A DNA stretch of 7,940 nucleotides, from NCBI GenBank assembly GCA_020249025.1, contig JADCGM010000178.1, positions 1-7,940 of the forward strand, written 5' to 3'. Source of the DNA: Alphaproteobacteria bacterium. Its GTDB lineage: Bacteria; Pseudomonadota; Alphaproteobacteria; Sphingomonadales; Sphingomonadaceae. The translations under genes were made by a program, and so were the position numbers. The notes under the pieces are model-generated. The model made no database searches. It was not told the origin of the DNA and saw only the letters and a program-made list of their open reading frames with translations. Positions 1 through 5,559 of the stretch are shown piece by piece (positions within the stretch are counted from its first letter, which is position 1; each line of letters opens with the position of its first letter).

Positions 1-1
1 G

Positions 2-3000
2 GGCTCGGCGCAGGTGTCGCCGGGCGATGCGTCGGGCGACCTTCTCATCAATATCGAGAACATCATCACCGGCACGGGCGCGGACACGATCACGACTGAC
101 GACTCCGCCAACACGGTCTCCGGCGGCGGCGGCGACGACGTCATTCTCGGCCTTGGCGGCGACGACAGCATCGGCGGCAATGCCGGCGCCGACTCGCTCT
201 CGGGCGGCGCCGGCAACGACACGATCAGCGGGGGGACCGGAACCGACAGCATCGACGGCGGCGACGGGTTCGACATGCTCGACTATGGCGGCGCGCAGGC
301 GGGGGTTCAGGCGAACCTCGCCAGCCAGACCGCATCTATCGCCACCACCGGCGCGCAGAGCGGCAGCGATGCGACGGGCGACCGTGTCATCAACATGGAG
401 GGCGTCTTCGGCGGCGCCTCCAACGACAGCCTGACCGGCGATGGCGGCGACAACCGCCTTGTCGGCAACGCCGGGCCCGACACCATCGACGGCGGCGCGG
501 GCAATGATGCGCTGTTCGGCGACTCGTTCACCGGGGGCGGCAGCGGCGCCGACCTCATCTTCGGCGGCGCCGGCGCGGACACCATCGATGGCGGCGGCAG
601 CGGCGACACCATCGACGCCGGCAACGAGAACGACTCGGTCACCGGTGCGAGCGGCAATGACTCGCTCACCGGCGGCGGCGGGGACGACACCATCGACGGC
701 GGCGCGGGCGCCGACACCATCGACGGCGGCGCGGGGATCGACACGCTGGTGCTGAGCGGCACGCCGGTCGGCGTCGTCGCCAACCTCGCGACCGGCACGG
801 GCTCGATCAACATCGCCGAGGGCGACGTTTACCTCAACATCGAGAACATCATCGGGACGAGCCTTCCGGACCAGCTGATCGGCAATGCGGGGGCCAACAA
901 CCTGTTCGGCGGGCTCGGTTCGGACACGATCCAGGGCGGCGGTGGCGCCGATACGCTGGCAGGCGACGCAAATGCCGACCTGCTGTCCTATGCGGATTCC
1001 CCGGCGGGCGTGACGGTAAACCTCAGCATCGGCGCGTCGCCGCAGACCAGCGGCGGCGACGCCAACGGCGATGTGTTGAGCGGTTTCGAGAATATCCTCG
1101 GCTCGGCCTTCGCCGATACGCTCATCGCCGACAACAGCACGAACCAGATCCTCGGTGGCGGCGGGGCCGACTCGATCAGCGCCGGCGACGGCCAGGACAC
1201 GCTCGAAGGCGGCGCCGGCGCGGACACGCTCGACGGCGCGGGCAACACGGACGTCGTGAGCTATGCGGGCTCGAGCGCTGGCGTGTCCGTCAGCCTCGCG
1301 CTGGCCACCGCGCAAGTCAGCGCCGGGGATGCGTCGGGCGATGTGTTCGTCAGCATCGAAAGCCTGCTCGGCTCGGCCTTCGCCGATACGCTGGCCGGCA
1401 ATACAGGCGGTAACGTCCTCACCGGCGGCGTGGGCGACGACAGCCTCGACGGCGGCGCCGGCAACGACTCGCTGGTGGGCGGAAGCGACAACGATACGCT
1501 CGTCGGCGCCGTCGGCGCGGACACGCTCGACGGCGGGGCGGGAATCGACACCGCGAGCTACGCCGGCTCAGCGGCAGGGGTGACCGTCAACCTGACGCTC
1601 GCTGCGCAGTCGAGCCCGGGAGACGCCTCGACCGACCAGCTCACGAACATCGAAAACCTGATCGGCTCGGCCTTTGGGGACACGCTGACGGGCGACGTCA
1701 ACGTCAACCGGATCGAGGGCGGGGCGGGCAACGACTCGATCAACGGCGGCGGCAGCGACGATACGGTCGACGGCGGCGCGGGCGCCGACAGCCTCGACGG
1801 CGGCGCGGGCACCGACACCGTCACCTATGCCGCGTCGACGGCGGGCGTCACGGTCAGCCTTGCGGTCGCCACCGCCCAGGGCGGCGCGGGCGACGGGGCG
1901 GGCGACGTGCTCGCCGGGTTCGAGAACATCATCGGGTCCGGTCAGGCCGACCGGCTGACCGGCAACACCGGCGCCAACCAGCTGTCGGGCGGCGCGGGCG
2001 CGGACACGCTCGCGGGCGGCGACGGCGACGACACGCTCGACGGCGGAGCGGGGATCGACAGCCTCGACGGCGGCGCGGGCGTCGACAGCGTGACCTATGC
2101 GGCCTCCGCGGCCGGCGTCACCATCAACCTCGGCCTGTCGGGCGCGCAGGGCGGCGCGGGCGACGCGGCGGGCGAAACGCTCACCAACATCGAGGGGATC
2201 ATCGGCTCGGCCTTTGGCGACACGCTGACCGGAAGCGCCGGCGTCAACGTCTTCATCGCCGACGCGGGCGACGACTCGCTGATCGGCGGCGGCGGTGCCG
2301 ACACGCTCGACGGCGGCGCGGGCATCGACATCATCAGCTATGCGGCGTCGGCGGCGGGCGTCGCGGTCAATCTGGCGCTGGCGACCGCGCAAAGCGGCGG
2401 CGACGCGGCGGGCGATATCGTGACCGGCGTCGAGAACGTCCTCGGATCGGGGCAGGCCGACACGCTGACCGGCGACGGCAATGCAAACCTGTTGTCGGGC
2501 AGCAGCGGCGCCGACGCGCTCGACGGCGGCGGCGGCGCGGACAGCCTCGACGGCGGCGCCGACAACGACGTACTGACGGGCGGCGGCGCCGCCGACACGC
2601 TGGCGGGCGGCGGCGGCGTCGATACCGCGAGCTACGCCGGATCGTCGGCAGGGGTGACGGTCAGCCTCGCCCTCGCCACGGCGCAGAGCGGCGGCGACGC
2701 CGCAGGCGATATCCTGTCGGGAATCGAAAACCTCACCGGCTCGGACTTCGCCGACGTCCTTACCGGCGACGCCAGCGCCAACTCCCTCGCCGGTGCGGCC
2801 AGCGCCGACACGCTCGACGGCGCGGGCGGCGCGGACAGCCTCGACGGCGGCGGCGGCGACGACCTGCTGGTGGGCGGAGCCGGGGCCGACACCGTGGCGG
2901 GCGGATCGGGCACCGACACCGCGAGCTATGCCGGATCGAGCGCGGGCGTGACGGTCGACCTCGGACTCGCCACCGCACAGGGCGGCGCGGGCGACGCCGC

Positions 3001-3469
3001 CGGCGACATCCTGTCGGGCATCGAGAATCTGACCGGCTCGGCACAGGCGGACACGCTGACCGGCGACAGCGGCGCCAATGCGCTCTCCGGAAGCGGCGGC
3101 GCGGACCTGCTGACGGGCGGCGCGGGCGCGGACACCCTCGACGGCGGTGCGGGGGTCGACACCGCGAGCTACGCGGGCTCGCTGACGGGCGTGACCGTCG
3201 ATCTCGGCCTCTCCGTCGCGCAGGTCGGCGCGGGCGACGCGGCGGGCGACCGGCTGATCTCGATCGAAAGCCTCGTCGGCTCCGGCTTCGCCGACACGCT
3301 CATCGGCGACGCCAATGCCAATTCGCTGTCCGGCGGACTGGGCGCGGATTCGATCACCGGCGGCGGCGGCGCCGACACGATTTCGGGCGGCGGCGGCGAC
3401 GACCGCATCGCCATCGGCCTCAGCGCTTTCGCCGGCGGGGCGAACGTCGACGGCGGCGACGGCGTCGAT
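2..3469 (+). repeat. Tandem array of 11 complete RTX super-modules plus one partial
   Basis: Modules begin at 275, 743, 980, 1253, 1550, 1817, 2087, 2330, 2624, 2918 and 3161; the array ends at 3469, and bases 2-274 hold the tail of an earlier module. Their lengths are 156, 79, 91, 99, 89, 90, 81, 98, 98, 81 and 103 residues. Each has two parts: about 50 residues with the pattern (S/T)YA-x-S-x-AGVTVxL, then GDAxGD, then IEN/IES/FEN-xxGS, then three to ten RTX nonapeptides. Most lengths fall near 81, 90 or 99, so modules differ by whole nonapeptides (27 nt). The 98s and the 89 each lack one residue around the A-Q-x-x-GD segment. The first two complete modules are the most divergent: the 156-residue one carries the longest nonapeptide run (about ten), and the next lacks the SYA aromatic start. 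Confidence 0.93.
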
Positions 3470-3781
3470 ACGCTGACGGTCAGCGGCGTCGGCGCGGCCT
3501 TCAACCTGTCGAGCCTGTCGTCGAGCGTCACGGCCATCGAAACGCTCGATCTGCGCAACGGCGGCAACGGCACGATCGCGCTGACCGCCGCCGACATCAT
3601 CGCCATGACCGATCCGGCGACGCGCGACCTCACGATCCGCATCGATAGCGGCGACGTGCTGCAGATCGGCGGCTTCTTCACCTCGACGACGTCGCCCGAC
3701 GGGCTGACGACCGACATCACCTTCTACAGCGACGCCCAGCAATCGCAGGTGATCGCGCATCTAACGGCGCTGGGAGGCTGA
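2..3781 (+). CDS. Giant RTX calcium-binding exoprotein, probable type I secretion substrate (5' end missing)
   Basis: This is an extracellular, calcium-binding repeat protein, probably an adhesin-like or surface-layer-like product of the type I secretion genes that follow. The 1,259 visible residues are almost entirely glycine/aspartate nonapeptides of the RTX type (GGxGxDxLx; about 55 copies counted by eye), which in known family members form a calcium-bound parallel beta-roll outside the cell. The nonapeptides sit in larger modules of about 80-100 residues that open with SYAGSxAGVTV and contain an IEN-x-x-GS segment. Residues 1157-1259 form a repeat-free C-terminal domain. The protein is acidic; I find no Lys, Cys or Trp and only one His. 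The reading frame is open from base 2. The GTG at 14 encodes Val of a repeat (AQVSPGDASGD, compare AQVSAGDASGD in a later module), so the true start lies upstream. No enzymatic or adhesive head domain is visible, so the specific function is unknown. The RTX nature is very secure; the adhesin role is inference. Confidence 0.95.
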   Translation, partial: GSAQVSPGDASGDLLINIENIITGTGADTITTDDSANTVSGGGGDDVILGLGGDDSIGGNAGADSLSGGAGNDTISGGTGTDSIDGGDGFDMLDYGGAQAGVQANLASQTASIATTGAQSGSDATGDRVINMEGVFGGASNDSLTGDGGDNRLVGNAGPDTIDGGAGNDALFGDSFTGGGSGADLIFGGAGADTIDGGGSGDTIDAGNENDSVTGASGNDSLTGGGGDDTIDGGAGADTIDGGAGIDTLVLSGTPVGVVANLATGTGSINIAEGDVYLNIENIIGTSLPDQLIGNAGANNLFGGLGSDTIQGGGGADTLAGDANADLLSYADSPAGVTVNLSIGASPQTSGGDANGDVLSGFENILGSAFADTLIADNSTNQILGGGGADSISAGDGQDTLEGGAGADTLDGAGNTDVVSYAGSSAGVSVSLALATAQVSAGDASGDVFVSIESLLGSAFADTLAGNTGGNVLTGGVGDDSLDGGAGNDSLVGGSDNDTLVGAVGADTLDGGAGIDTASYAGSAAGVTVNLTLAAQSSPGDASTDQLTNIENLIGSAFGDTLTGDVNVNRIEGGAGNDSINGGGSDDTVDGGAGADSLDGGAGTDTVTYAASTAGVTVSLAVATAQGGAGDGAGDVLAGFENIIGSGQADRLTGNTGANQLSGGAGADTLAGGDGDDTLDGGAGIDSLDGGAGVDSVTYAASAAGVTINLGLSGAQGGAGDAAGETLTNIEGIIGSAFGDTLTGSAGVNVFIADAGDDSLIGGGGADTLDGGAGIDIISYAASAAGVAVNLALATAQSGGDAAGDIVTGVENVLGSGQADTLTGDGNANLLSGSSGADALDGGGGADSLDGGADNDVLTGGGAADTLAGGGGVDTASYAGSSAGVTVSLALATAQSGGDAAGDILSGIENLTGSDFADVLTGDASANSLAGAASADTLDGAGGADSLDGGGGDDLLVGGAGADTVAGGSGTDTASYAGSSAGVTVDLGLATAQGGAGDAAGDILSGIENLTGSAQADTLTGDSGANALSGSGGADLLTGGAGADTLDGGAGVDTASYAGSLTGVTVDLGLSVAQVGAGDAAGDRLISIESLVGSGFADTLIGDANANSLSGGLGADSITGGGGADTISGGGGDDRIAIGLSAFAGGANVDGGDGVDTLTVSGVGAAFNLSSLSSSVTAIETLDLRNGGNGTIALTAADIIAMTDPATRDLTIRIDSGDVLQIGGFFTSTTSPDGLTTDITFYSDAQQSQVIAHLTALGG
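3470..3778 (+). other. C-terminal domain of the RTX protein with probable uncleaved type I secretion signal
   Basis: The last 103 residues contain no nonapeptides. The domain opens with TLTVSGVGAAFNL, which keeps the register of a module start. It continues with AIETLDLRNGGNG, then the segment ALTAADIIAMTD, then a beta-rich stretch TIRIDSGDVLQIGGFF, and finishes with a hydroxyl-rich, Lys-free tail ending HLTALGG. The order IE-x-LDL, xLTxxDIIxMTD, then a GD-containing strand is the arrangement seen at the C-terminus of many large repeat adhesins secreted by type I systems. In that family the export signal lies in the last 50-100 residues and is not cleaved. Assignment as a secretion signal rests on position, composition and the adjacent transporter genes; I cannot name the exact signal residues. 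Confidence 0.75.
3772..3777 (+). promoter_or_regulatory. Ribosome binding site for the ABC transporter gene
   Basis: GGGAGG lies inside the last codons of the RTX gene, six bases before the GTG at 3784. It supports that GTG as the start and makes translational coupling across the 2-nt gap likely. No promoter or terminator fits between the two genes. Confidence 0.75.
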
Positions 3782-3783
3782 CC

Positions 3784-5559
3784 GTGGCGCGCAACCCAAC
3801 CACCCCGAACCGCGCCGCTCTGGCGCGGCGTCACGCCTTCGATACGGCGAAGCGCTTCTGGAGCATCAACCGGCGGCACATCGGCCCGATCCTTGCGGCG
3901 GGGCTGCTCATCAACTGCTTCGTTCTCGCGGTGCCGCTGTTCTCGATGAGCGTCTACGACCGCGTCATCGGTTCCGATCACCACGACACGCTGTGGGCGC
4001 TGACGATCGGCATGGCGCTCGTCGTCGTCCTCGATGCGATGCTGCGCGCGATCCGCGTCTATTTCATCGAGCACAGCGGCGCCTATTGGGACTCGGCGCT
4101 CGACCGCAGCCTCGCCCAGGCGGCGATCGCCCTGCCGCTCGACCGGGCGGCGTCGAGTGGCGCGCTGCTCGCCCGCTACAAGGAAATGGCGGTGGCGCGG
4201 GACAGTCTGACCTCGACCTTCCTGCTGCCGCTGCTCGATATCCCGTTCCTGCTGCTGTTCGCGCTGACGATCTGGATCATCGGCGGCTGGATCGTGCTCG
4301 TGCCGATCGCCTTCGGCGTGCTCGTCGTCGCGGTGACCGGGATGTTCCTGCGGCTGTCGGCCGATCATCACCGCCGCTTCGCCGCCGCGCAGGCGCGCAA
4401 GCTGTCGCGGCTCGTCGACCTTATCGGCGCGAGCGAGCTGACCCGCGGCGACCCGGCGCTCGAACGCACGGTCGTCGACGGCTTCGACAGGCTCGCGGCC
4501 GAAACCTCGGTCGATGCCGCCCGCGCCCGCTACTGGAACGGGCTTGGCCAGCAGGTGATGCCGGTGCTGATGACGGTGACGACGGTGGCGCTGCTCGTCG
4601 CCGGCACCATGTTCATCCAGGAGCGGGCGATGACGACGGGTGGGCTCATCGCCTCGTCGCTGCTGACCAGCCGCGCGATGGCCTATCTCGCCTCGGTCGT
4701 CACCGTCCTCCACAAGTTCCGCGAGTTCGCGCAGGCGGTCGACGACATGGCCGCCTATGTCGACATGGGCGAGGGCGCAGCGCGCGCCGCCGACGGACCT
4801 GCCGCCCATTCTGGCGAGGCGCTCGAATATCGCGTTGCCGGGCTCGGCTACGCCTATCCCGGCGCGGGCCGGGCGATCCTGTCGGACATCGATCTCGTCG
4901 TCGAACCGAACACGGTGACGGTGCTGCTCGGACGCGCCGGAGCGGGCAAGTCGACCCTGCTTCGCCTGCTCGCCGGCCATGTCGCGGCGGCGGACGGCAC
5001 GATGACGGTCGGCGGGCGCATCATCGGCGCGGAGCCCGACCGGCTGTGGCTTGGCGGGCGCGTCGCCTGGAAGGCGCAGGAGCCCGCCTTCCGCGCCGGC
5101 ACGGTGCTCGATGCGCTGCGCGACTGGGCGCCCGATCTGACCGAAGCCGATGCGCTCGATGCGCTGAAGGCCTGCGGCTTCGGCCCCGCCATTGCCCGCG
5201 GCGAGATCGGCCTCAACAGCGAGCTGATGTCGGGCGGAGCCAATCTGTCGGGCGGGCAGCGCCAGATGCTCGGCATTGCGCGGACGCTCGTCGCCGACCG
5301 CGGCGTGCTGCTGCTCGACGAGCCGACCTTCGGGCTCGACAGCACCAGCGTCCAGGCGCTCGTCACCCAGCTCGCGCGCCACAAGGGCCGGCGCACCATC
5401 GTCATCGCAACCCACGTCCGCGAGCTGCTGTCGCTCGCGGATCGCATCGTCGTGCTCGAAGCCGGACGCATCGTCCGCAACGACCACGCCTCGAACGTCG
5501 TCGGCCTCGGGGCGGCCGCAGTGCCGCCTCCTGCAGCCGTGGCGAGGAGCGGCACATGA
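3784..5559 (+). CDS. Type I secretion ABC transporter (membrane domain plus ATPase), LapB-like without C39-like domain
   Basis: This is the inner-membrane pump expected to recognise and energise export of the upstream RTX protein. The protein has 591 residues. Membrane helices are visible at about residues 34-54, 70-92, 144-168, 169-190, 259-278 and 286-309. The stretch PLFSMSVYDRVI followed by DTLWALTIG is typical of the LapB branch of type I exporters. The ATPase domain is complete: A-loop aromatic in GYAYPG, Walker A GRAGAGKST (383-391, Lys389), Q-loop Gln432 in AWKAQEPAF, signature LSGGQRQ (488-494), Walker B VLLLDE (508-513, catalytic Glu513), D-loop GLDS and H-loop His544. Only about 33 cytoplasmic, Arg-rich residues precede helix 1, so the roughly 120-residue C39-like peptidase domain found in long LapB/HlyB proteins is absent and the length is PrtD-like. 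The GTG start at 3784 has a good Shine-Dalgarno, and the gene ends in an ATGA overlap with the channel gene. Annotation as an ABC half-transporter is near certain; pairing with the upstream substrate comes from context. Confidence 0.95.
   Translation: MARNPTTPNRAALARRHAFDTAKRFWSINRRHIGPILAAGLLINCFVLAVPLFSMSVYDRVIGSDHHDTLWALTIGMALVVVLDAMLRAIRVYFIEHSGAYWDSALDRSLAQAAIALPLDRAASSGALLARYKEMAVARDSLTSTFLLPLLDIPFLLLFALTIWIIGGWIVLVPIAFGVLVVAVTGMFLRLSADHHRRFAAAQARKLSRLVDLIGASELTRGDPALERTVVDGFDRLAAETSVDAARARYWNGLGQQVMPVLMTVTTVALLVAGTMFIQERAMTTGGLIASSLLTSRAMAYLASVVTVLHKFREFAQAVDDMAAYVDMGEGAARAADGPAAHSGEALEYRVAGLGYAYPGAGRAILSDIDLVVEPNTVTVLLGRAGAGKSTLLRLLAGHVAAADGTMTVGGRIIGAEPDRLWLGGRVAWKAQEPAFRAGTVLDALRDWAPDLTEADALDALKACGFGPAIARGEIGLNSELMSGGANLSGGQRQMLGIARTLVADRGVLLLDEPTFGLDSTSVQALVTQLARHKGRRTIVIATHVRELLSLADRIVVLEAGRIVRNDHASNVVGLGAAAVPPPAAVARSGT
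5545..5549 (+). promoter_or_regulatory. Ribosome binding site for the TolC-family gene
   Basis: AGGAG lies six bases before the ATG at 5556, within the last codons of the transporter gene. The ATG overlaps the transporter stop as ATGA (5556-5559), a classical coupling arrangement. The residues that follow read as a signal peptide, which confirms this start although the same frame stays open far upstream. Confidence 0.8.

Noticed and set aside
2..3469. CRISPR-like or satellite DNA repeat array
   Set aside because: The periodicity is 27 nt in one open frame and encodes RTX nonapeptides; there are no constant repeats with unique spacers.
1568..3760. Long minus-strand open frame (730 codons) opposite the RTX repeats
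   Set aside because: It mirrors the nonapeptide periodicity of the sense gene in low-complexity Arg/Ala/Val sequence. High GC and repetition keep the antisense frame stop-free; no recognisable domain or ribosome site.
3775..3790. Transcription terminator or promoter between the RTX and transporter genes
   Set aside because: Only 2 nt separate stop and start, with a ribosome site but no hairpin plus T-run or recognisable promoter elements.
3724..5487. Minus-strand open frame of 587 codons opposite the ABC transporter
   Set aside because: Its composition (Arg, Asp, His, Gln-rich, no domain) is typical of GC-rich antisense shadows, while the sense strand has complete ABC motifs.
3993..5555. 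Extending the TolC-family gene upstream in its own open frame
   Set aside because: The upstream part is a low-complexity Arg/Ala-rich shadow of the transporter gene; the ATG at 5556 has a Shine-Dalgarno and starts a signal peptide.
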